Source of the DNA: UBA6055 sp965203755
GTDB taxonomy: Bacteria; Chloroflexota; Anaerolineae; Aggregatilineales; Phototrophicaceae
Assembly: GCA_965203755.1 (NCBI GenBank)
Contig: OZ241910.1
Span: 1,054,001-1,118,000, forward strand
Length of the DNA stretch: 64,000 bases
Direction of reading: 5' to 3'
Shown: positions 1-8,041 of the stretch, piece after piece
Position numbering within the stretch: the stretch's first letter is position 1
Layout of the letters: the number at the start of each line of letters is the position of its first letter
Translations under genes and position numbers: made by a program
Notes under the pieces: model-generated
Told to the model about the DNA's origin: nothing
The model's database searches: none
What the model saw: the letters and a program-made list of their open reading frames with translations, nothing else

Positions 1-1989
1 CAGGCCGCCGTCTATTATCCGCCGCGCTGGATTACGATGGGGCTTAGCTCGCTGGCGGGCGAATGGAATTACAACGCCCTGCAACTGGAAATGACCTTTC
101 ATGTCTTGCTGTACACCCTGCTGATGTACGGTTTTGCGCGGCGGCTGACCTTGGCGCACAAGCAGAGTCATCTGGCTTCGCTGGCTGCGGCGCTGATTAT
201 CGGTTATGGCGGCTACACGACGAGTTATCCGCCCTTGCAGCTGGCGATACTGGAAGCGGCAGCCTGGTTTCCCTTGGGGGCAGTCGGCATTCTGGAAGCG
301 ACCCGAAGCCGCAAGCTCAAATGGCGCGGAATCGCCCTGGCTGGCTTTGGACTGGGCTTGTCATGGCTGGCTGGACATCCACAAACCAGCTGGTTTATGA
401 CTTATATCCTGGTGGCTTATCTGGCTTATCGGAGTTATACCGGTAAAATCATCTGGCGGTCATTCGCGGCCGGGCTGGTCGGTCTGGCATTGATTGCCTT
501 GGGCCTCACCGCCGTGACTTTTTTGCCCGGCATAGAATATCTGCTGCAAACTTCGCGGGCGGAGCTTGGCTTTGCTGTCAAAGGCAACGGCTTCCCGTTT
601 AAGGATGTGGCGCAATTTGTCTTTCCTGGTTCGGTCAGTTTATGGTCGCCCTTATATGTCGGGATTCCAGCCCTGTTTTTTATCGGCGTCGCTGTCGGGC
701 GCAATGCCGCCGAAAGCCGCTTTTGGCTGGCGGTCGCGCTGGTCGGACTGCTTCACAGCCTCGGCGCCAATTCATCCTTCTACTATCTGACCTACAATCT
801 AATTCCCGGCTTGCGTTTCTTTCGCGGGCAGGAACGCGCCGCCTTTGCTGTCGCCAACAGTTTGGCAATTTTAGCTGGGCTGGGAATCACCGCAGCTGCG
901 GCATGGTCGAATCAGGTTCATCGACAGCAGGCAATGCGCTGGTGGCGCCGGTTCGCGATTATGATGACGCTGGTGGCGGTGGGGGTGTTTATTGGCTGGA
1001 TGGGCGCCGGCGGACGCTGGGAGCCATTCCTTAATATCACTGCACGAAGCGCTATCGCGGCTGTGGCAAGCTGCTTTGCGCTGGCTTGGTACATTCAGCA
1101 TCCCAAACGCGTCGCGACCCAGGCTTTGCTGGTGATGCTGATCGTATTCGAGTTGTTTTCGGTGACGATGGATCATCCCGGCACCTATGAGCCGCGGCCC
1201 TACAGCGAGCAGTTGAGCATGGCGCCACCGCCGCTGGTGAACGCTGTTTTACAGGATCGCAATAAAGGACAGCCCTTCCGCGTCGATGGCTTCCGCGGAC
1301 TGCGAGACAACTTCGGCAGCCTTTATGGCATCATGGATATGCGCGGGATCAGTCCGCTGTTTCTGGCGGGACCGCAGCGCGTCATCTATCGCGATTATGT
1401 CAGCAATTCATTGGCATGGGAACTGTATGCCGTCAAATATGTCTACAGTGAATCGGAAAGTTTATCCGTCCCGTCGCAGGTGATTGCCGCTGGCAGCGAC
1501 CGCGACGGCGACATTCACCTCCACCGGCTGGATAACCCGCGTCCATTCGCCCATCTGGTTTATCAGGCTGCTGTGGTCGATAGCGACGAATTTGCGCTGG
1601 CATTGATGGATGACCCGAATTTCGACGAGCGCACAAACATTGTCCTGCATCAAAAGCCAAAGCTCGACCTGCCCCGTCAGCCGGCTGCGGGCAAAGTCAG
1701 GGTCGCATCATTTGAACCCGAACAGATTCTCATCGAAATCGACGCGCCGGACAATGCCATCCTGTCGCTGTCACAGCCGCATTATCCGGGCTGGCAGGCG
1801 AGCCTGAATGGGCAGGCGACCGACATCATTCGCGCTTATGGCGGCTTGAGCGCTATCGAGATTCCGGCCGGAAAGCGCCAGCTAAGACTACAGTTTGCCC
1901 CGATAAGCTATACTATTGGCGGGCTTTGGAGCCTTGTGACCTGGCTGGGGCTGGGATTGGCGGCCCTGACAGCGGCCTTGCGGAGATAA
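1..1989 (+). CDS. YfhO-like multi-membrane-span protein, 5' end outside window
   Basis: The reading frame is already open at base 1 and runs through an internal ATG at 37 to the TAA at 1987-1989, so the gene is truncated by the window edge, not started at 37. The visible part has about ten hydrophobic segments, then a soluble region of about 250 residues, then a last membrane helix just before the C-terminal RR. The soluble part ends with an HYPGWQASLNG motif, typical of the YfhO family, whose known members act in glycosylation of cell-envelope polymers such as teichoic acids. Here the substrate is unknown. It lies three bases before an O-antigen-ligase-like gene, which supports a role in surface polysaccharide assembly. 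Family call by motif only; a generic GT39/GT83-type membrane glycosyltransferase is the alternative. Confidence 0.65.
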   Translation, partial: QAAVYYPPRWITMGLSSLAGEWNYNALQLEMTFHVLLYTLLMYGFARRLTLAHKQSHLASLAAALIIGYGGYTTSYPPLQLAILEAAAWFPLGAVGILEATRSRKLKWRGIALAGFGLGLSWLAGHPQTSWFMTYILVAYLAYRSYTGKIIWRSFAAGLVGLALIALGLTAVTFLPGIEYLLQTSRAELGFAVKGNGFPFKDVAQFVFPGSVSLWSPLYVGIPALFFIGVAVGRNAAESRFWLAVALVGLLHSLGANSSFYYLTYNLIPGLRFFRGQERAAFAVANSLAILAGLGITAAAAWSNQVHRQQAMRWWRRFAIMMTLVAVGVFIGWMGAGGRWEPFLNITARSAIAAVASCFALAWYIQHPKRVATQALLVMLIVFELFSVTMDHPGTYEPRPYSEQLSMAPPPLVNAVLQDRNKGQPFRVDGFRGLRDNFGSLYGIMDMRGISPLFLAGPQRVIYRDYVSNSLAWELYAVKYVYSESESLSVPSQVIAAGSDRDGDIHLHRLDNPRPFAHLVYQAAVVDSDEFALALMDDPNFDERTNIVLHQKPKLDLPRQPAAGKVRVASFEPEQILIEIDAPDNAILSLSQPHYPGWQASLNGQATDIIRAYGGLSAIEIPAGKRQLRLQFAPISYTIGGLWSLVTWLGLGLAALTAALRR

Positions 1990-1992
1990 ACC

Positions 1993-3471
1993 ATGCACAG
2001 CGTCAATTCACTGCAAATATGGATCAGTCAGCTGGACAGACGCGCTTGGGCTGCTGGAATTGGATTCCTTATCGGCATCGTCGGCGCCGGCATAGGCTTG
2101 CTGATTGCTCTGTTAGGCCCTTGGCTGACGGTGGCTCTGATTTTTGGCGTCCTGGCTGGGCTGTATGTCATTACCGATATCAAAGCGGCCTTATACGCGA
2201 TGATCGCGACCTTGCTGCTGCTTCCATTTGGCGTTTTTCCGGTCAAAATCGCCATCACCCCAACTCTGCTGGATTTGGCGCTGGGGGGATTTTTGCTGGT
2301 GTATCTGGCGCAATGGATGACCGGTCGGCGGCGGCAGCTGCGTTTCACCCCGGCGCACGCGCTGATTGCCGTTTATGTCATGTGGCTGATTTTCGCCTTT
2401 GCGCTGGGATTGCGTTATGCCATGCCGACATCCACCAATCTGCGACAGTTCGCCGAGACCCTGCTGAGCATTGGCATGGTGTTTATCCTGTCCGATTTGC
2501 TGCGTCATCCAACCACCCTGCGCCGCTTAATCCTCGTGATTCTGCTGGCTATCGGGGCGCAAGCAGTCCTCGCTATTGGGCTTTATGCAGCGCCCGACGC
2601 GCTTGCCGAAAACATTCTGGCGCGGCTGGCGCGCATTGGCTATCCAAACGGCGGTGTCATCCGCTATTTTGAAGACAATCCAGCTTTGGGCGAACGGGCG
2701 ATTGGCACTTGGGTTGACCCGAATGCCCTAGGTGGCATTCTGGCGATTGCAGCGGTGATGATTGCCCCTCAAATCGTCTCCCAAAAGCCGATTATGCCCC
2801 GCCGCTGGCTGACATTAGGCATCTTTGGCGCTGTAAGTTTAGCCCTGTTCCTAAGCGGCTCGCGGGCTTCGTTTTTGGCATTGGGAAGCGGCTTGGCTCT
2901 AATTGCCTGCGTGCGCTATCGGCAGATGATTCCAGTGATGCTCTTGGCTGGGCTGATATTCCTGTTACTGCCGCAAACCCAAAATTATCTGGCGCGGCTG
3001 CTGCAAGCCTTTCAAGGCGCGGATCTGGCGACGCAAATGCGTATTGGCGAATGGACGGATTCGCTGCGGCTGATCGCTCGCTATCCGCTCTTTGGCGTCG
3101 GATTCACCGGGACGCCGCAAATCGACATTTATACTGATGTCGCCAATATGTATCTGATTATGGCGAACCAGATCGGACTGACCGGCGTGCTGATTTTTCT
3201 GGCGGCGATGGCCGGCGTTTTCGCTTATGGGCTGCGCGCCTGGCAAACTGCCAAACACGACCCGGGCTCGGCTGCCATCCATCTCGGCTATCATGCCGCT
3301 TTACTTACCGCACTGGTCAATGCCGTCGCCGATCTGTATTTTTTTCGGCTGGATTTTCAGTCTTCCATTACTTGGTTTTGGCTGATTGTCGCCCTGTGCA
3401 TAGCGAGTTCGCGCTTGGCGCTGGAACGCCGCCGAATGGTCAAAATCCAGATCGCTTCCCGGCTGATGTGA
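1993..3471 (+). CDS. O-antigen ligase/polymerase-like membrane protein
   Basis: This 492-residue protein is nearly all hydrophobic, with about 11-12 predicted membrane helices. The family signature sits in its middle and C-terminal half: a GSRASFL segment near residue 300, a cytosolic or periplasmic loop with an RIGEW motif, and a YPLFGVGF segment, as in Wzy/WaaL-type ligases and polymerases. These proteins join or polymerise lipid-linked glycans outside the membrane. The start ATG at 1993 follows the upstream stop by three bases and is preceded by a GGAGA sequence, so the two genes are co-transcribed and probably coupled. Ligase versus polymerase cannot be decided from sequence. No conserved partner (flippase, priming transferase) is seen downstream, where rpsF begins. 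Confidence 0.75.
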   Translation: MHSVNSLQIWISQLDRRAWAAGIGFLIGIVGAGIGLLIALLGPWLTVALIFGVLAGLYVITDIKAALYAMIATLLLLPFGVFPVKIAITPTLLDLALGGFLLVYLAQWMTGRRRQLRFTPAHALIAVYVMWLIFAFALGLRYAMPTSTNLRQFAETLLSIGMVFILSDLLRHPTTLRRLILVILLAIGAQAVLAIGLYAAPDALAENILARLARIGYPNGGVIRYFEDNPALGERAIGTWVDPNALGGILAIAAVMIAPQIVSQKPIMPRRWLTLGIFGAVSLALFLSGSRASFLALGSGLALIACVRYRQMIPVMLLAGLIFLLLPQTQNYLARLLQAFQGADLATQMRIGEWTDSLRLIARYPLFGVGFTGTPQIDIYTDVANMYLIMANQIGLTGVLIFLAAMAGVFAYGLRAWQTAKHDPGSAAIHLGYHAALLTALVNAVADLYFFRLDFQSSITWFWLIVALCIASSRLALERRRMVKIQIASRLM

Positions 3472-3515
3472 TGATCCTGAACCCGGTCTGCTGGGATGGC
3501 AAAAACTTTCCACCA

Positions 3516-3544
3516 TTGCCCAAGCCGCCAAACTGCGCTAAGAT
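3516..3544 (+). promoter_or_regulatory. Predicted sigma70 promoter of rpsF-rpsR
   Basis: TTGCCC at 3516-3521 and TAAGAT at 3539-3544 are separated by exactly 17 bases. The start point would be near 3551, giving a leader of about 78 bases before rpsF. The same TTGCCC -35 with a 17-base spacer is seen before the glutamate dehydrogenase gene. Confidence 0.5.
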
Positions 3545-3569
3545 ATTTTCACAACCTTACAAACTCAAG

Positions 3570-3605
3570 AGCTTTCCGCTTCGCGCATTGCGAACCTGCG
3601 AGGCT
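3570..3605 (+). ncRNA. Candidate S6:S18-binding leader hairpin in the rpsF 5' UTR
   Basis: A two-helix hairpin can be drawn just before the rpsF ribosome-binding site. The outer helix AGCTTT (3570-3575) pairs with GAGGCT (3600-3605), including G-U pairs. An asymmetric internal loop has CCGC (3576-3579) facing CCTGC (3595-3599). The inner helix TTCGC/GCGAA (3580-3584 with 3590-3594) closes a GCATT loop. Many bacteria autoregulate rpsF through an S6:S18-binding leader that carries an exposed CCG. The position and the CCG fit that class; the match was made by eye and not with a covariance model. Confidence 0.35.
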
Positions 3606-3628
3606 GTTATCCAAGGAAAGGAACACCT

Positions 3629-3940
3629 ATGAACAATTATGAACTTACGTTCATCGTCCGCACTCTGCCTGCTGACGAAGAAGTCAACCAAGCCATCGAT
3701 CAAGTCATCAGTTATATTGAACAAGGCGGCAATGGCAAAGTCAACGGCATTGACCGCAAGCTGTTCGGGCGCCGCCGCTTGGCTTATGAAATCGACGGGC
3801 AGCGCGAAGGCCATTATGTCCTTGTCAAAGCGGACATTGAACCGGCGCATATCACTGAACTCGAAATTGAACTCAAGCTGTTTGACCCGATTCTGCGCTA
3901 TTTGCTGGTCCGAGCCGAAGATCCAAAAGCTAAAGCATAA
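3629..3940 (+). CDS. rpsF: 30S ribosomal protein S6
   Basis: S6 binds 16S rRNA in the platform of the small subunit as a heterodimer with S18. The 103-residue product starts NNYELTFIV and keeps the family pattern, including the GRRRLAYEI strand and a final LLVRAED; length is normal for S6. The ATG at 3629 has a strong AAGGAAAGGA site about eight bases upstream. It leads a two-gene operon with rpsR, 31 bases downstream. The usual single-strand DNA-binding protein gene is missing between them. Expression is probably driven from the promoter at 3516-3544 and may be autoregulated through the hairpin at 3570-3605. Confidence 0.95.
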   Translation: MNNYELTFIVRTLPADEEVNQAIDQVISYIEQGGNGKVNGIDRKLFGRRRLAYEIDGQREGHYVLVKADIEPAHITELEIELKLFDPILRYLLVRAEDPKAKA

Positions 3941-3971
3941 TATCCGATTGGAATAATGGAGAATCAAAGTC

Positions 3972-4304
3972 GTGAGTGACAACCCGGCAACAAACGAAAG
4001 ACCAAGAGAATCAAATTCAGGACCAGCGCGGCGCGGCAGTGGTGACCGTCGCGGCGCCGTCCGTCGCGGCGGCGGCAGGCGCGGGCGAAGGGGACGGCGC
4101 CTGCGCGGTAAAACCACTTACTGCCCCAAAGGCAAATGCTTTGATTATAAAGACCTGGACACCCTTTCGCGTTACATCAGCGAAAGCGGCAAAATTAAAC
4201 CGCGCCGTCAGACCGGCAATTGTTCGCGCTGCCAGCGCGAACTCGCACGCGAAATCAAACGCGCTCGCCATCTGGCATTGCTGCCCTTCGTGATTGCGGA
4301 CTAG
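3972..4304 (+). CDS. rpsR: 30S ribosomal protein S18 with long Arg/Gly-rich N-terminus
   Basis: S18 pairs with S6 on the platform of the 30S subunit. The C-terminal half is unmistakable: YKDLDTLSRYISESGKI, then RRQTGNC, and the terminal ALLPF. The start is a GTG at 3972, preceded by GGAG at 3958-3963. The product is 110 residues, longer than the usual 75-80, because of about 45 N-terminal residues dominated by Arg and Gly, low in complexity and probably disordered. Four cysteines form a CX4C (CPKGKC) plus CX2C (CSRC) set, consistent with a zinc-binding form of S18. No rplI follows; the next gene is a parvulin after a 98-base gap. Confidence 0.93.
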   Translation: MSDNPATNERPRESNSGPARRGSGDRRGAVRRGGGRRGRRGRRLRGKTTYCPKGKCFDYKDLDTLSRYISESGKIKPRRQTGNCSRCQRELAREIKRARHLALLPFVIAD

Positions 4305-4402
4305 GTTCAGCGTTCAAATCAGGCATGGTGAGCGCATAGCAGAATAGTTATGCTCTCGCTTGGTCGGCTGAAATGCTTACAGGTTGAGGAGTGAATGGAT
4401 TC

Positions 4403-5728
4403 ATGTCAAAAAAGAGCCAAACGACAGGACTGCCCAAACGCAGAAAACGGCGTGCATCAGCCAGCCGGAGGCCGGCGAACGTTGAAAACGTCCAGCAAGG
4501 CCAATCCGAAGCATCCTATAAGAGCCGTGCCGAAAGAGAGGCGCAACTCCAAAAGTGGGCTGTACGCGGGGTTGCCGCCATTGTCCTGGTATTGGCCGCC
4601 TTGGTCGCCGGCACCTTCGCCATTGAACAGCTGATAGTCCCCAACCAGGTTCTGGCTGCTGTCAATGGCGAAAACATCACTGTCGGGCAGTTCCGCGATG
4701 AATACCATCTGGAACGCAATCGCCTTCTGCTGCAACTCAATCAGCTTCAGTCGTCCGGCTTTGACATTCAGCAGCTTGCACAGCAAGAGCCTTATCAAAC
4801 CTGGCTCAATGAAGTCAATGTGCCTGACCAGCTTGGTCTGCGCGTGATTAACGATATGGTCGATGACAGACTGCTGGCGCAGGAAGCCGCGGCGCGCAAT
4901 ATCACCGTCGATCAAGCCGCCGTGCGGGCAGAGGTTGAAGCGTTCTTTGGCTTTGACCCGACCGAAGTCGCGCTCATCGGCGTCGAACCCACGGCAACCC
5001 TTGAACCGACCCCAAGGCCAAGCCCCTTTGTCTCGCCAACGCCCTCGCCGACAGCGACCGCGACGCCGACCCTGGATCCCGAGGCCGAACAGGAAGCCGT
5101 TGAGCCAACACTCACCCCCCAGCCCACCGTGGTGGAACCGACCCTGAGTCCCGATGAAGTCCGGCAAAACTTCGCCGACAGCGAGCAGAACTTCCGCAGT
5201 TATTTTACGCGGGCCGGCATCGCAGAATCAGCAGTCAATTCATTCTTTGAGCGCATGGCTCTCGAAAGCCTGCTGACGGAAGAGCTCGCCGGCGATGACA
5301 GCAGCCTGCTCTATGCCGACGCGCGCCATATCCTGGTCGAAAGCGAGGAAAAAGCCCTAGAGGCATTGCGGGCATTGCAAAACGGAGAATCATTCGCCGA
5401 TCTTGCCGGCGCTATTTCGACGGATACCGGCAGTGGCTATCGAGGGGGTGAATTGGGCGAGGCTTATGTCGGCAATTACGTACCCGAGTTCCGTCAAGCG
5501 ATTGAAGCGGCTGAAATCGGTGAACTGACCGGGCCTATCGAAAGTGAATTTGGCTTTCATATCATCCAGGTCCGCAGCAAAGAGGAGCGCAGCGCCGCCG
5601 CGCTTGAAGCTCAAATTGAAAGGGCGAAGCAGCAAGAATTTGACCGATTTGTCGAAGCCCTGCGTGAAGAGAATGCCGACAGCTTCGAAATCTCTGATTC
5701 ATGGCTTGATTACGTTCCGCGCAGTTAA
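4403..5728 (+). CDS. Membrane-anchored parvulin-type peptidyl-prolyl isomerase
   Basis: A foldase that assists secreted or surface proteins outside the membrane. The order is: basic cytoplasmic tail of about 50 residues, one membrane helix (residues about 53-75), a SurA/PrsA-like N-terminal chaperone region, a Pro/Thr/Glu-rich linker of about 60 residues (repeated PTP, SPTPS, EPT), and a PpiC domain near the C-terminus with ADARHILV, a GGELG segment and FGFHIIQV. The ATG at 4403 is chosen because GAGGAG lies 11 bases upstream; an in-frame GTG at 4391 is the alternative. The tail MSKKSQTTGLPKRRKRR argues for an N-in, C-out anchor with no cleavable signal. It is followed by the FHA cluster, probably as a separate transcript. 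Confidence 0.88.
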   Translation: MSKKSQTTGLPKRRKRRASASRRPANVENVQQGQSEASYKSRAEREAQLQKWAVRGVAAIVLVLAALVAGTFAIEQLIVPNQVLAAVNGENITVGQFRDEYHLERNRLLLQLNQLQSSGFDIQQLAQQEPYQTWLNEVNVPDQLGLRVINDMVDDRLLAQEAAARNITVDQAAVRAEVEAFFGFDPTEVALIGVEPTATLEPTPRPSPFVSPTPSPTATATPTLDPEAEQEAVEPTLTPQPTVVEPTLSPDEVRQNFADSEQNFRSYFTRAGIAESAVNSFFERMALESLLTEELAGDDSSLLYADARHILVESEEKALEALRALQNGESFADLAGAISTDTGSGYRGGELGEAYVGNYVPEFRQAIEAAEIGELTGPIESEFGFHIIQVRSKEERSAAALEAQIERAKQQEFDRFVEALREENADSFEISDSWLDYVPRS

Positions 5729-5802
5729 GCCGATAAACCCAGCTTGGAGCGCGATGGCGATCTCTTGCTTTCATCTGATTTGGCAAAGCATGGCTTAGCG
5801 CT

Positions 5803-5831
5803 ATGCCCTTTTCTGATGGCTCGTCTATAAT
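5803..5831 (+). promoter_or_regulatory. Predicted promoter of the FHA gene cluster, possibly leaderless
   Basis: A perfect TATAAT at 5826-5831 has ATGCCC at 5803-5808 with a 17-base spacer. The ATG of the next gene is at 5838, where transcription would be expected to start, so the mRNA may be leaderless. No Shine-Dalgarno sequence is visible before that ATG, which fits. Confidence 0.5.
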
Positions 5832-5837
5832 GCAAAT

Positions 5838-6611
5838 ATGACCGAGAAACCCATCGACAGGCTCGAATCGCAGCTGCAAACCCTGATTGAAGGGACATTT
5901 GCGCGTTTGTTTCGCCATACTGTCAGTGCGCGGGACATCGCTGTGCTGCTTCTGCGCGCTATGGAAGATAACGCCGTTCCGTCTTTGGAAGGCGGCAGCC
6001 AGCGCCTCGCGCCCGACTCTTATCAGATATTCCTTCATCCCGATACGGTGGCGCATTTCGTCAGTCAATATCCCGATCTCCCGACTCGATTGGCCGCGCT
6101 GATCGTCGAGCTTGGCACACAATCCGGCTATCAGCTGCGCGCGCAGCCGCAGGTTGAGTTACTGGCAAGCAGCCAAGTGGCAGACTACAAAGCCGTCATC
6201 ACCGCCCGCCACAGCATCCATTCGGGAAATCAGACCACAGCAATGCAGCCGGTGAGCGCCGCCCCGATTGAGCATCATGTACACCAGCCGGCGCTGTATA
6301 TTATCAATGAAACCAAGTCCGTCCCCCTCAGCAAATCACTCATCAATATCGGACGCGAAAACAGCAATGATATTGTGATTAAGGATGCCTATGTATCCCG
6401 TCATCATTTGCAATTACGCAAACGTTTTGGCGCTTATGCTCTGTTTGATGTCAACAGCCGCGGCGGCACCCTGGTCAATAACACGGCTGTGCGCGAGCAC
6501 CGACTGCAAAATGGCGATGTGATTCATATCGGACACACCCGGCTTGTCTATACTGACGAAACCGCGCATCATCACAGCGACGACACCACACAGGTTCTGG
6601 ACCCGGTTTAG
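5838..6611 (+). CDS. FhaA-like protein: DUF3662 plus FHA domain
   Basis: The 257-residue product has an N-terminal DUF3662 (FhaA N-terminal) domain at about residues 1-110 and an FHA domain at about 150-245, with the FHA marks IGRENSNDI, SRHHLQL and NSRGGTLV. FHA domains bind phosphothreonine on partners of Ser/Thr kinases. In Actinobacteria the homologous FhaA sits in the fhaA-fhaB-pstP-rodA-pbpA-pknA-pknB cluster and links kinase signalling to cell-wall growth. Here the next gene is also an FHA protein, followed by MTA phosphorylase, a SEDS protein and a PBP-like protein, so a cell-wall or division role is likely. No kinase or phosphatase gene is present in the cluster. Confidence 0.85.
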   Translation: MTEKPIDRLESQLQTLIEGTFARLFRHTVSARDIAVLLLRAMEDNAVPSLEGGSQRLAPDSYQIFLHPDTVAHFVSQYPDLPTRLAALIVELGTQSGYQLRAQPQVELLASSQVADYKAVITARHSIHSGNQTTAMQPVSAAPIEHHVHQPALYIINETKSVPLSKSLINIGRENSNDIVIKDAYVSRHHLQLRKRFGAYALFDVNSRGGTLVNNTAVREHRLQNGDVIHIGHTRLVYTDETAHHHSDDTTQVLDPV

Positions 6612-6620
6612 GGCAGGTTT

Positions 6621-7064
6621 GTGAGTATCGAAATCATCTTCCTCATTTTGCGAGCGCTGGCTGGATTGACCTTGGTCGGCTTCCTGCTGGTTTTGTACAT
6701 CCTCATCTGGCGTCATCTCAAACAGATGCAGTTACAGCTGCAATCGACGCGCACCATATACGGCTATTTGACGGCGATGACTGAAATCGACGGTCAATGG
6801 ATGCCGACAGGCGCAAGATTCTCTCTACTGCCAATTACCACTTTGGGACGTTCGGCAAGCAACTCGATTGTGGTAGATGACAGCTTCGCCAGTGGCAAAC
6901 ATGCTCGCATCATCCTGCAAGACGGGCATTGGTGGCTGGAAGACTGCAACAGCCGCAATGGCACCCTGCTTAATGCAGAATCCATCCAGCGCCGAACCAT
7001 CCTTGCCGACGGCGATGTCATTGGAATCGGCAGCTTCCATTACAAGCTCGAACTTGTCAAATAA
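6621..7064 (+). CDS. Membrane-anchored FHA-domain protein (FhaB/FipA-like)
   Basis: A 147-residue protein with one N-terminal membrane helix (residues about 5-27) and a C-terminal FHA domain (about 65-145) showing TLGRSASNSI, SGKHARI and NSRNGTLLN. The domain faces the cytoplasm if the N-terminus is outside. The start is a GTG at 6621 with GGGCAGG just upstream, nine bases after the previous stop. The layout matches the mycobacterial FhaB/FipA type, which binds phosphothreonine on division proteins. It is likely to act with the preceding FhaA-like protein and the SEDS/PBP pair downstream. Phosphothreonine binding is a family property; the partners are unknown. Confidence 0.85.
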   Translation: MSIEIIFLILRALAGLTLVGFLLVLYILIWRHLKQMQLQLQSTRTIYGYLTAMTEIDGQWMPTGARFSLLPITTLGRSASNSIVVDDSFASGKHARIILQDGHWWLEDCNSRNGTLLNAESIQRRTILADGDVIGIGSFHYKLELVK

Positions 7065-7089
7065 GAGTGTTCGGTATGAAGGCGGGCAA

Positions 7090-7098
7090 TGCTATAAT
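7090..7098 (+). promoter_or_regulatory. TG-extended -10 promoter of the MTA phosphorylase gene
   Basis: TGCTATAAT at 7090-7098 is a full extended -10 element. No -35 is visible at 16-18 bases. The start point would be near 7105, leaving a leader of about 45 bases. The identical nine bases occur before the acyl-CoA dehydrogenase gene at 35246. Confidence 0.5.
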
Positions 7099-7149
7099 CT
7101 GTCCGATTCGGATGAACTTATTGATGGCAAGTCATTTGGGGAAAATATC

Positions 7150-8037
7150 ATGGAACAGGTAAAAATTGGTGTTATCGGAGGGTCTGGTTTGTATAATATG
7201 CCAGCCATCTCCGAAGTTGAGGCTGTCGAGATTGACACGCCCTTTGGCAATCCAAGCGGCGCCATTCGCATCGGCAGCTTGAGCGGCAAGCGGGTCGCCT
7301 TTGTGCCGCGTCATGGCGAAGGTCATGTCTATTCGCCGTCCACCCTGCCCTACCGCGCCAACATCTTTGCGCTCAAAAAACTCGGCGTGCGCTTCATTAT
7401 TGCGGTCAACGCTTCCGGCTCTTTGCGTCAGGATTATGCACCCGGGCATATCATCACGCCCGACCAGATCGTCGATTATACCATCCACAAGCGGGCTCGC
7501 TCGTTTTTTGAAGATGGCATTGTCGCCCATGTGTCGGTCGCCGACCCGATGAGCGCTTATCTGCGTACCCTCATTGCCGACGCCGTCGAAGCCGTTGGCG
7601 GCACGGCGCATCGAAACGGCGCCTTCCTGGTTGAAGATGGTCCCCGTTTTGCCACCCGCGCCGAAAGTCATGTTTTCCGCGGATGGGGATGCGATTTGAT
7701 TGGCATGACCACCGCGCCGGAAGCGTTTTTGGCGCGCGAAGCCGAAATAGATTACGCATCCATGGCGCATATCACCGATTATGACAGCTGGCACGAAGAG
7801 GTAGAAGCGGTTACATCCGATATGGTGATTCGTACTTTAGTCGAAAACATCAAAGTCGTGCAGAAGGCATTGACCGAGGCCATCGACCGTCTCGATGAGG
7901 ACAGGATGACGCCGGCGCACACCGCGCTGGATACCGCCTTGGCGACATCGCGGGATGCCATGGATCCAGCAATCATCGAAAAGCTGCATCCGATTTTGGC
8001 GCGTGCGCTTCAACTGGACCAGCAAGACCGCGGATAA
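7150..8037 (+). CDS. mtnP: S-methyl-5'-thioadenosine phosphorylase
   Basis: Splits methylthioadenosine with phosphate to adenine and methylthioribose-1-phosphate, in polyamine by-product and methionine salvage. The 295-residue product opens with IGVIGGSGLY, then PRHGEGH and YRANI, ASGSLR, GPRFATRAES, the IGMTTAPEA substrate loop and TDYDSW, all in family order. The ATG at 7150 is chosen because GGGGA lies about seven bases upstream; the frame stays open further up but overlaps the FHA gene. The family usually reads HGRGH; this one has HGEGH. A purine nucleoside phosphorylase with MTA-like sequence is the main alternative. Its place between FHA proteins and a SEDS gene is not explained by function. 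Confidence 0.9.
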   Translation: MEQVKIGVIGGSGLYNMPAISEVEAVEIDTPFGNPSGAIRIGSLSGKRVAFVPRHGEGHVYSPSTLPYRANIFALKKLGVRFIIAVNASGSLRQDYAPGHIITPDQIVDYTIHKRARSFFEDGIVAHVSVADPMSAYLRTLIADAVEAVGGTAHRNGAFLVEDGPRFATRAESHVFRGWGCDLIGMTTAPEAFLAREAEIDYASMAHITDYDSWHEEVEAVTSDMVIRTLVENIKVVQKALTEAIDRLDEDRMTPAHTALDTALATSRDAMDPAIIEKLHPILARALQLDQQDRG

Positions 8038-8041
8038 CCCG

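Noticed and set aside
4329..4356. Hairpin GAGCGCATA/TATGCTCTC after rpsR as a terminator
   Set aside because: One mismatch, a 10-base loop and no T-run.
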